Assembly: GCA_021776335.1 (NCBI GenBank)
Contig: JAJFGB010000010.1
Location: forward strand, 62,001-126,000
Length of the DNA stretch: 64,000 nucleotides
Direction of reading: 5' to 3'
From: Hyphococcus sp.
GTDB taxonomy: Bacteria > Pseudomonadota > Alphaproteobacteria > Caulobacterales > Parvularculaceae
The stretch's first letter is position 1. Each line of letters opens with the position of its first letter. Below the pieces are notes generated by a model. That model ran no database searches and was not told the DNA's origin. It saw only the letters and a list, made by a program, of their open reading frames with translations. Shown one piece after another: positions 1-6,859 of this stretch. Made by a program: the position numbers and the translations under genes.

Positions 1-615
1 ATGCGGTTTTACGAACCGGCAAGCGGTGAGATTCTACTGAACGCAAAATCGTCACGGGAAATGCCGCTGGAAGAGTTGCGGCAATCGATCGCGATCGTGC
101 CTCAGGATACAATCCTCTTTAACGAGACCATCGCCTATAATATCGGCTTCGGCAGACTAGGCGCCGGCACGGCGGAGATCGAGCACGCCGCAAAATTCGC
201 CCATATCCACGACCGGATCATGGCCATGCCCGACGGCTACCAAACCATTGTCGGCGAACGGGGCCTTAAACTCTCGGGCGGTGAAAAACAGCGGGTGTCG
301 ATCGCCCGCGCCGTTCTTAAAAACCCGCAGCTATTTATTTTCGATGAAGCAACCTCTTCACTGGACGCAAAGACCGAACAAACCATTCTCGGCAATCTGA
401 TCGAAATATCCAGGGGCATGACGACCCTGATTATTTCGCACCGTCTGTCCATGGTCGCCCATGCCGACGAGATCCTGGTTCTGGAACAGGGACGGATTGT
501 CGAAAGGGGCCGGCATGACGCCCTTCTAAAGAACAACAGAAACTATGCCGCTATGTGGCGTACGCAACACCATCAGGAGACGGATGACCCGATCGGGAGA
601 AAAGAGACCGCGTAA
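1..615 (+). CDS. ABC exporter, ATPase domain (C-terminal part, Atm1-like)
   Basis: This is the 3' end of an ABC transporter gene cut by the window edge; the ATG at base 1 is almost certainly internal, because the residues that follow (RFYEP) are the usual stretch just after Walker A. Visible motifs are the Q-loop (IVPQDT), the signature LSGGEKQR at about residues 91-98, Walker B with its glutamate (LFIFDEATS) and the switch histidine (IISHRL). The ending, with a Tyr-Ala-Ala-Met-Trp stretch after an HDALL-like segment, is what I know from Atm1/ABCB7-type exporters rather than from McjD-type lasso exporters. It lies upstream of, and on the same strand as, the lasso precursors, about 300 bases away, so export of the peptide is possible but not shown. 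GC content is higher than in the lasso genes that follow. The transmembrane half is outside the window. Confidence 0.85.
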   Translation: MRFYEPASGEILLNAKSSREMPLEELRQSIAIVPQDTILFNETIAYNIGFGRLGAGTAEIEHAAKFAHIHDRIMAMPDGYQTIVGERGLKLSGGEKQRVSIARAVLKNPQLFIFDEATSSLDAKTEQTILGNLIEISRGMTTLIISHRLSMVAHADEILVLEQGRIVERGRHDALLKNNRNYAAMWRTQHHQETDDPIGRKETA

Positions 616-914
616 GTAAGTTTCAGACCGCAGCATCTCGCACCGGAAAACCGACATGTGTTTACATGTGACGGCGGGATTTTTTTGCCCGCATTACCGA
701 ATAATATAATTCAAATATAAAGCTGCTGACACTTTTCAACTTATCCCAACACAAAGTTTCTGATTTCAACCATATCGAATCACTCGAGAGATTCAGGCAT
801 GTATTCATTACAAAATCTTCTTGTCGATATAGTTTGGAATCAATTTTTGCAGCAACTACTTTAAGAATTGCCACATGACGTGGCGTCAATGAGCAACCCA
901 AAAAGGAGATCACC
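616..914 (+). promoter_or_regulatory. AT-rich leader region of the lasso operon
   Basis: No convincing gene lies here. The stretch is clearly richer in A and T than the ABC gene before it and should hold the promoter for the first precursor. I cannot assign -35/-10 boxes with confidence. An inverted repeat (GCGGG at 674-678 with CCCGC at 688-692, enclosing a T run) follows the ABC gene and may form a weak stop. A second inverted repeat lies at 876-888, and the ribosome binding site AAGGAG sits at 903-908. Confidence 0.5.
876..888. promoter_or_regulatory. Inverted repeat TGACG-TGG-CGTCA upstream of lasso A1
   Basis: Two perfect 5-base arms, TGACG and CGTCA, are separated by three bases and end 26 bases before the A1 start codon. 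It may be an operator or a short hairpin in the messenger leader. No matching regulator can be named. Confidence 0.4.
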
Positions 915-1004
915 ATGATCGCACTTGGAAAAGTTTCAGTTGAAACAAAAGCAACTGGAGTACAGCTCCTCGTTGAAGAAGAAACTGGGCAATTCTACAT
1001 CTAG
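915..1004 (+). CDS. Lasso peptide precursor A1 (29 residues)
   Basis: The start ATG has an excellent ribosome binding site, AAGGAG at 903-908, with six bases between; the frame is closed upstream by a stop at 876. The product reads as a 12-residue leader MIALGKVSVETK followed by a 17-residue core ATGVQLLVEEETGQFYI. The leader end matches the known pattern of proteobacterial lasso precursors such as astexin-1, whose leader ends LGKASAETR: Leu-Gly-Lys, then Glu-Thr, with Thr at position -2 of the cut. The core starts with Ala1 and has Glu9, giving a predicted nine-residue macrolactam; caulonodin VI is a known lasso peptide that also starts with Ala. Phe and Tyr near the end could plug the ring. 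The B and C processing genes follow. The leader is very short for the family. Mature mass and the exact cut are inferred, not seen. Confidence 0.85.
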   Translation: MIALGKVSVETKATGVQLLVEEETGQFYI

Positions 1005-1054
1005 AGTAGTCTATGTGATCAGCATGCATCTACTTTTCGCCTGATCACAATTTT

Positions 1055-1085
1055 GAGGTGCCCGAGAAACTTTCCCGGGCATCTC
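1055..1085 (+). terminator. Stem-loop after lasso precursor A1
   Basis: Arms at 1055-1064 (GAGGTGCCCG) and 1076-1085 (CGGGCATCTC) pair over ten positions with one G-T wobble, closing an 11-base loop. There is no long T run after it, so it may be a partial terminator or a 3' stabiliser that lets A1 messenger exceed the downstream B and C messages. Confidence 0.65.
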
Positions 1086-1138
1086 ATTTCTCCTGTGTTG
1101 TTGCATCATTTCGCAGACGCACGGGCTGCAGATTCATT

Positions 1139-1154
1139 ACACAGTATACTGTGT
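1139..1154. promoter_or_regulatory. Perfect 16-base palindrome between A1 and A2
   Basis: ACACAGTATACTGTGT is its own reverse complement over all 16 bases. It lies between the A1 stem-loop and the second precursor, in otherwise non-coding sequence, which fits an operator for a dimeric regulator. The regulator is not identified. Confidence 0.5.
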
Positions 1155-1348
1155 GAGTGACAACGAATTACGAAACACTCCATGACACTCACTTGGGAAA
1201 CGTCGCCAGAAGCGCTGAAAAACATACGCTTTCACCGAACACTTTGCGTTTATTTCTGCAGAATTTTCGTATGTCGGAAACCAAGAAAACGATCAAGCTA
1301 AGGGCGTTAGGTTGATAGCTCACATAACAAGACATTCAAGGAGAATTA

Positions 1349-1477
1349 GTGGTGAAGAATTATGATCAGGTCCAGGCAACATCTTTGGTGATCCTCGGTA
1401 GTGTGACGAAGGAGACGGCTGCATGCTTTTGTATGATCGTACCGGAGGAAGATTTAGCGCTTTTTTATATGACATGA
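1349..1477 (+). CDS. Lasso peptide precursor A2 (42 residues, two Cys in the ring)
   Basis: Two GTG codons in a row (1349, 1352) follow AAGGAG at 1338-1343; spacing is five or eight bases, so either may be the start. From 1349 the leader is 24 residues and ends with VILGSVTKETA; the core is ACFCMIVPEEDLALFYMT. The leader again has Leu-Gly about eight residues before the cut and Glu-Thr with Thr at -2. The core again starts with Ala, has Glu at position 9 followed by a second acidic residue, and has Phe-Tyr near the end. It therefore aligns with A1 over its whole length although the sequences differ, which makes chance unlikely. Cys2 and Cys4 fall inside the predicted nine-residue ring, which is unusual. 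It lies 96-105 bases before the B gene. Confidence is high that it is a precursor, lower for the exact start. Confidence 0.85.
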   Translation: MVKNYDQVQATSLVILGSVTKETAACFCMIVPEEDLALFYMT

Positions 1478-1581
1478 ATCTGCAAGAAAACCGATTCACA
1501 CATTATATGACTGATGGTTGGTCTTCGTGATCTAGGCCTCTGCAATTTCAACACTCACAACACGGAGGTGTTTTGATTAAT

Positions 1582-2316
1582 ATGGAAAACAGCATCCAGG
1601 AGCCTGGTCATCAGTATCTATTAGCTAATCACATACACGCATGTAGCGCGAATGGCGATCTTGTATTCCTTGATTTGCATGCAGATGAGTATAGTTGTGT
1701 TTTACGTTCGCAAGCAGGCGCTTTTCACCAATTACTCTCCGCTGAACGTCGATTTCGAATCGCCAACGACTGTGGTGTCACATGTGCAGCTCAAGAAACG
1801 ATCCATAACATGGTGACGGCACGAATGTTAACTGAAGATCAATCGAAAGGTAGAATATTTAAGCCCGCCTCAATAGCGCATCCCATAAAAAGTTTTGTTG
1901 GGCAGAAAAAAACACAAAGAATTACCACCACATTATCCGAAAGATGGAACTTTTACATTGCATCATCGACCGCTTTAGCGCGCCTACGTTTTACGTCTCT
2001 CGAATCGGTTGTTAGCGCCGTAAGGCATAGAAAAAGAATTCTGAATTGCGATAATCAGGTTGAGAATCAGGATGTATGTCGAGCATTAACTGAAAAATTT
2101 ATGCGGTTGCGACCCTTTTTCCCATCTACTGGGCTTTGTTTATTTAATTCCTTTGCGCTGACAGAGTTTCTTGCGCGCTACAGGATTTATCCTTCTTGGG
2201 TTTTTGGCGTGCGAACCCACCCATGGAGTGCACATTGTTGGGTGCAGGATGATGATACGGTTTTCAACGATGCGCTAGAACATGTGCAGACGTTTACGCC
2301 GATTATGAAAATATAA
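1582..2316 (+). CDS. Lasso peptide B protein: leader recognition domain plus transglutaminase-like protease
   Basis: This is the enzyme that binds the leader and cuts it off. The C-terminal half is the McjB-type cysteine protease fold: Cys in GLCLFNS (about residue 186), His in SAHCWV (218) and Asp in FNDALEHV (230) form the expected triad. The N-terminal 90 or so residues fit the RRE recognition domain that proteobacterial B proteins carry fused. Length, about 244 residues, is usual. The ribosome binding site GGAGGTG (1564-1570) is 3 bases from a TTG at 1573 and 12 from the ATG at 1582, so the start is not certain. The site is flanked by AACAC and GTGTT and could be hidden in a small hairpin. 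It precedes C by 19 bases and its base composition is AT-rich like C. Confidence 0.9.
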   Translation: MENSIQEPGHQYLLANHIHACSANGDLVFLDLHADEYSCVLRSQAGAFHQLLSAERRFRIANDCGVTCAAQETIHNMVTARMLTEDQSKGRIFKPASIAHPIKSFVGQKKTQRITTTLSERWNFYIASSTALARLRFTSLESVVSAVRHRKRILNCDNQVENQDVCRALTEKFMRLRPFFPSTGLCLFNSFALTEFLARYRIYPSWVFGVRTHPWSAHCWVQDDDTVFNDALEHVQTFTPIMKI

Positions 2317-2335
2317 CAAACAAGGACAAGAGCGG

Positions 2336-4162
2336 ATGTATCGATACATTATCCTTCTTTGGGACCGAAGAGATCCTGAGAAGTCACAAATTGCTCAAAT
2401 GCTTGTCGAACGTTTAAAAAAGCAAACATCGGGCTGGCGGTCGGTACTGCAGGCTGACGGTGCGGCGGTCTTTGACAACGGAGGTCGCAACAATGCGTGG
2501 CAGGCATATGTGCTTCCAGATTCGAGAGGCGTAGTATTAGGCAAACTATTCACAGGCACGACGAACAAGAATACTTGGTCCCATGTTGCAGAGTTCGGAG
2601 TTTCGGAGGCGCGTGAGCTTCTTGAAACGCGGGGGAAGCATCTTATCGATGAGTATTGGGGACGCTATGTTGCTGTGTTCCTGACGCCGAAGACAAATAA
2701 TCAGTATATACTAAGAGACCCGACAGGTGGCATTGAGTGTCTGCACTTCACGTATAAATCAATTAACGTTTTTTGTTCCGATCTGGAAAACGTATTCGCG
2801 GATGATATCGAAGCTTCCTTCAATTGGCGCCACATTGCATCCATACTGATAAATGGGGAGTTGGTGGGCAAAGAAACCGGCCTGACTGCAGTCACCCAAG
2901 TTCAGGCGGGCGAATGCTTAGAAATTGATGGTTGCTGCAAGAAAAGCGAGTTTTATTGGTCACCACAAAAAATTTTCAACCACCGGAGGATTGACGACGC
3001 CGGAGTAGCCAGCGAACTGATCCGACAAACGACGTTATCATGTGTGCAAGCTTGGGCTTCTTGTTATAGCAGCATTATCCATGATTTATCCGGAGGGCTG
3101 GATTCCTCAATAGTTCTTGCATGTCTCAGTGAAGCCTCATCGTCGCCAGATGTATTGGTCGTTAATCGATACTCTGAAGCCCCTGGTGGAGACGAACGTG
3201 AGTTCGCGCGCAAAATGGTGGGGCGAACCAACTTCGAATATGTTGAAAAGGAAAAACTCATACCACACATGGGGTTATCGCAACTCCTGGAATCTCCAAG
3301 ATCGGCTAGACCCGGATTAAATGGCGTCAACATCGAGCGTGACCTCGAATCCATCGAAATGGCGAGAAAACGGGGAGCTGATGCTTTTTTTACGGGACAA
3401 GGTGGTGATTCTTTCTTCTTTCAGATGAAAGCGCCTTCAATTGCAGCGGACTACTTACAGACGCACGGGTTGGGGGCAGAACTTATCAATGTCGCTCGAG
3501 ATGTTGGCTATTTGACCAGCAAGCCAGCGTGGCTAGTGCTTTGGCGAGCAATCCAACTTGGATGGCTCAGTGACGGCAAAGACTATATGAATGGCTTTCA
3601 ATACATTCCAACATTTGTTGGGGAAGCATGCCATCAGTTGGTTCATGCCGGTGAATTTAATCACCCTTGGGTGCGGGATGCTAGTGGCGTACCGCCGGCA
3701 AAACGACTTCATTTTCGATCAATCGTCAATTCGCAACAATACTATGCGCCCAGCCTACGGGGTAGTATTGCGGACGTCATGCATCCGCTCCTCTCACAAC
3801 CACTAATCGAACTGTGTGTCAGCATACCCACGTATGTACTCACGCAAGGAGGAATGGATAGGGCATTGGCGCGCAACGCTTTTCGCGAGTATTTGCCAAA
3901 GGAAATCTGTAACCGGCGCACCAAAGGCGATATGATGTCATTATACAACAATACCGTTCTTGAAAATCTGCCAGCATTAAAGGAACTTCTTCTCGACGGT
4001 TTATTAGTTCAGGAGCGTATTTTGGATCGTCCTAAACTAGAAGAAGTCTTAACGGAGGAGAGCCTGTTAAGGACACCAGATTATACGCGCATAATGATGG
4101 TTGCCGACATTGAGGCTTGGTTAACAAGTTGGTCGAGTAACCGGCAAAAAAAAGCAGCATAA
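2336..4162 (+). CDS. Lasso peptide C protein: ATP-dependent macrolactam cyclase (asparagine synthetase family)
   Basis: Lasso C proteins use ATP to adenylate the ring-forming Asp or Glu side chain and close it onto the N-terminal amine of the core. The 608-residue product has the asparagine synthetase layout: an N-terminal glutaminase-like half (about 1-210), here without a catalytic N-terminal Cys, and a synthetase half with the PP-loop SGGLDSS at residues 252-258. Length is usual for McjC/AtxC proteins. It follows B by 19 bases with a weak AAGGAC site and is probably translated from the same message. Both predicted substrates have Glu at core position 9. It ends 90 bases from the convergent isopeptidase gene, with a hairpin between. 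Function is firm by family and context. Confidence 0.92.
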   Translation: MYRYIILLWDRRDPEKSQIAQMLVERLKKQTSGWRSVLQADGAAVFDNGGRNNAWQAYVLPDSRGVVLGKLFTGTTNKNTWSHVAEFGVSEARELLETRGKHLIDEYWGRYVAVFLTPKTNNQYILRDPTGGIECLHFTYKSINVFCSDLENVFADDIEASFNWRHIASILINGELVGKETGLTAVTQVQAGECLEIDGCCKKSEFYWSPQKIFNHRRIDDAGVASELIRQTTLSCVQAWASCYSSIIHDLSGGLDSSIVLACLSEASSSPDVLVVNRYSEAPGGDEREFARKMVGRTNFEYVEKEKLIPHMGLSQLLESPRSARPGLNGVNIERDLESIEMARKRGADAFFTGQGGDSFFFQMKAPSIAADYLQTHGLGAELINVARDVGYLTSKPAWLVLWRAIQLGWLSDGKDYMNGFQYIPTFVGEACHQLVHAGEFNHPWVRDASGVPPAKRLHFRSIVNSQQYYAPSLRGSIADVMHPLLSQPLIELCVSIPTYVLTQGGMDRALARNAFREYLPKEICNRRTKGDMMSLYNNTVLENLPALKELLLDGLLVQERILDRPKLEEVLTEESLLRTPDYTRIMMVADIEAWLTSWSSNRQKKAA

Positions 4163-4171
4163 CATTTTATC

Positions 4172-4190
4172 CCCGATAACAGTTATTGGG
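4172..4190. terminator. Hairpin between convergent lasso C and isopeptidase genes
   Basis: CCCGATAA (4172-4179) and TTATTGGG (4183-4190) pair with one G-T wobble across a three-base loop. It lies just after the C stop codon, between two genes that read toward each other. There is no clear T run, so it would be a weak terminator in either direction. Confidence 0.45.
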
Positions 4191-4252
4191 CATTATTGCG
4201 AAACACTCAACGAAAGAAAGAGTTGAAAAGGCGCGTCGCATATGTATACAGC

Positions 4253-6859
4253 TCATTTTTTTTGACTCCCTGATGTTCGAGTAAGGAAATTGTTCGTCGA
4301 GGATGTTTCGATAACGCCCTCCCCCAAATATCGCTGCAACCAATCGAACCTTCGCTCCCACATGTCGCGGATATTCGCGGGGCTTACAATCGTATGATAC
4401 TCACCCCAATACCGAACAAAAAGAACATCTTTATTCTGTCTCGCTAGTGCCGTGTACATCTCTTCCGCCTGGCCGATGTTGATAATATCCAAGTCACCGT
4501 GAACAAGCATGAGAGGGGTGTTAATTTTGTCCGCATGAAAAAGAGGGCTATTTCGGACATATCGTTCGGGATCAGTCCATGGCGCACTGCCCATCCGTCC
4601 TTGGCCTAGTTCTGACCAAGCAGCTGCAGCTGGCAGCGCGAATGGTGGGGCGATTCTCGTCCAGCCCGCTATTTGGCCATAATGGCTCGTTAGATTTGCG
4701 ATCCCAGCGCTGGTAATGGCGACTTTGAATCGATCTGTTTGCGCAATGAGCGCAAGTGTTGTGTATCCACCATAGCTTTGCCCAATCAGGCCAATGCGGT
4801 TGGGGTCAGAGTATCCTAGTTCAATCGCCTTATCGACCGCAGACAGCGCAGGTGAAAGAAGTTCTTGCATCGGATCACCAGGCGCCGACGTCAAAGGAAT
4901 GCTCGGCAGTAGAACTGCATAACCAGCCGCAGCTAATAATTGTGGGCTGGCGGTGAAGCTTACTTTGGAGACTGTATCGCTAAATGCGGCTAACTGCCAA
5001 CTATCTCCCATAACTGCGCCAGCATAAGGAATGACGATGGTTGGATAACGAACACCCTCACTAGCCCCAGGCGGCAACAAGATCCAACTATTTAACGTAC
5101 GCCCCCCCGTGTCATGAGCGAACTTAATCGGCTTGCCGCCGTAAACACCCTTAAGTTGAGCATTGAAATCAAATAGTGTGATCGGCACATTCGATCGCTG
5201 CTGGCCGACGAGCCCGATGATACTGCTATCACCGATCCGATCTTCCCTATAAACAACTGATTGCGTTCTAGTTGAGATGGCGAGTTTAGAGACACTTCCC
5301 TCAGGCAAAAAAATGGATTCGTCCACATCACCTTCATCGTTGAAGAAGATTATTTCTGTTTGGTCGGCAACTATTGATTCTAGAGGTGTCTGTGAAAGGC
5401 TGCGTACACCATTCAAAGTAGTGCGAAGCGAACGCAGGCCGGGATGCCCTGTTTTGGCGCGTCTGAGGGGCGGCTTGCGATCAGCGGATAGGTTTTCACT
5501 GTTACCGGAAAAATCCGTCCGCCATACATCACCTTCCACAATGAAAAAGATTGAACTGTCGGAAACCGCCAAAATCTCACGCGGAGGGCTAGAAAAAGTC
5601 TTTGTCAGTATCGTACGCGATCCACTCGGTGTAACTAAAATCCAATCTCGCCGTTCGGCGGTTGATATGTCGGATTGTTGAAATAAAATGGATTCCCCTA
5701 TCCATGCAGCATTCACAAATTTATCTCGTTCACGACCTGAGCCTTTGCGACCACCAATGAACCCTATGTGGCTCTTATCTATTTTATTAAGTGTGTTTCG
5801 TGCAGCATCATATCGATAGAACAATCCATCCGCCTTTGATTTCCCCTTCAGATGAGCAAAAAATAATAGCTCATCCGCAACTGGAGACCACGACAATAAC
5901 TCAGTTGCCGCCTCGCAGTCTCCACAATCGAACAACTCCCTATTATCTTTCAAATCGTACACGACGATGCGTTTTGTTTTTGCTAGTTCACCAGGGCTTA
6001 TCGGGTTTTCGGATTGTGAATTCACGTTTCCGGCGAGGGTCATTGTAGCCAAATATCGGCCGCTTGAAGACAACTCAAAATCCCAATAATCTTGCTGCCC
6101 AAGAATAACAGTTTCGCCTGTACTCAGGTTGACTCTGATAAGAGTCTCCTTGGGCGGTTGTGGGTTTTGAGAAAAATACCGCCCTGCGCCTAAGACACTC
6201 GCTGTGACGGTGTCGCCACGCCAAGCACTTTCCCGCGCTGCAGACTGCCGCTGTGGACCAATGGAAGGCTCATCAAGCCGATCATTCAAATCTGTGCTAT
6301 TGGATTTTGCTACAAAAATTGCTTCGTCTTCAGAAATCCAAATTGGCAGGTTTCGCAAAAAATGATAATTCACTTCGAAATTAAAATTCTTATTTCGCTT
6401 CTTCTCGAAGTCATAAACGCCTGCTGAGACGATACCTTCTCGTAGCCGAAAATAGGCAAGTTTATCCCCTTTCGGGGAAAACCCTCCCAGCCAATACCCT
6501 GTATCATCTCTCTGATCAAAAATCGGCTCAGCGCGTTTGTCATCCTCAGTATTCGCAACATAGATATTTGAAAGCGACAGCCGAGAAAAAAACCGGTAAC
6601 GATAGGAATCGGCAGGCGCCGTATCGTAAGCGCTAATTCTCTCAAAAACCACGCGCCGACTATTGGGATCGAACAAGACTGAGCCGATATCCTCCTGCTT
6701 TAATGCAACATCGACGCTCAACGTGCTAGTTTTTTTTGCTAAGACATCACTTGAACCCAAAGTGAAACTCAATATCGATAAAACGACCGCTTGAGTGCAA
6801 TTAAATACTATGCCCCTCATATAATGTTCGATCCCAACGCAAAAGTCATTCATCACCAT
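4253..6859 (-). CDS. Lasso peptide isopeptidase (S9 prolyl oligopeptidase family, AtxE-like)
   Basis: This is a serine hydrolase of the S9 family expected to cut the isopeptide bond of a lasso peptide and turn it linear. The 868 residues comprise an N-terminal signal or anchor segment (from Met14, an Arg followed by a hydrophobic run to about residue 41), a beta-propeller-like middle, and a C-terminal alpha/beta hydrolase with GQSYGG (Ser695), Asp791 in HGDLD and His822 in GEYH. AtxE1/AtxE2 of the astexin clusters are the known relatives and share this setting next to B, C and a TonB receptor. The start overlaps the receptor stop (ATGGTGA), so the two are coupled. Met1, Met3 or Met14 could each be the true start; none has a strong ribosome site. 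Substrate choice between A1 and A2 products is unknown. Confidence 0.88.
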   Translation of the reverse strand: MVMNDFCVGIEHYMRGIVFNCTQAVVLSILSFTLGSSDVLAKKTSTLSVDVALKQEDIGSVLFDPNSRRVVFERISAYDTAPADSYRYRFFSRLSLSNIYVANTEDDKRAEPIFDQRDDTGYWLGGFSPKGDKLAYFRLREGIVSAGVYDFEKKRNKNFNFEVNYHFLRNLPIWISEDEAIFVAKSNSTDLNDRLDEPSIGPQRQSAARESAWRGDTVTASVLGAGRYFSQNPQPPKETLIRVNLSTGETVILGQQDYWDFELSSSGRYLATMTLAGNVNSQSENPISPGELAKTKRIVVYDLKDNRELFDCGDCEAATELLSWSPVADELLFFAHLKGKSKADGLFYRYDAARNTLNKIDKSHIGFIGGRKGSGRERDKFVNAAWIGESILFQQSDISTAERRDWILVTPSGSRTILTKTFSSPPREILAVSDSSIFFIVEGDVWRTDFSGNSENLSADRKPPLRRAKTGHPGLRSLRTTLNGVRSLSQTPLESIVADQTEIIFFNDEGDVDESIFLPEGSVSKLAISTRTQSVVYREDRIGDSSIIGLVGQQRSNVPITLFDFNAQLKGVYGGKPIKFAHDTGGRTLNSWILLPPGASEGVRYPTIVIPYAGAVMGDSWQLAAFSDTVSKVSFTASPQLLAAAGYAVLLPSIPLTSAPGDPMQELLSPALSAVDKAIELGYSDPNRIGLIGQSYGGYTTLALIAQTDRFKVAITSAGIANLTSHYGQIAGWTRIAPPFALPAAAAWSELGQGRMGSAPWTDPERYVRNSPLFHADKINTPLMLVHGDLDIINIGQAEEMYTALARQNKDVLFVRYWGEYHTIVSPANIRDMWERRFDWLQRYLGEGVIETSSTNNFLTRTSGSQKK

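Noticed and set aside
1-615. Calling the ABC gene the lasso exporter (D protein)
   Set aside because: The C-terminal residues look Atm1-like and the gene is separated from the precursors; the visible part cannot prove a lasso role.
662-916. An 84-codon open frame on the minus strand over the lasso promoter region
   Set aside because: It has no recognisable domain or ribosome site and overlaps the start of precursor A1 and its AT-rich leader; chance is more likely.
1182-1301. A possible third lasso precursor (a 39-residue frame beginning MTLTWETSPE)
   Set aside because: It has no ribosome binding site, the residues after its ETS would begin the core with Pro, and no acidic residue falls at ring position 7 to 9.
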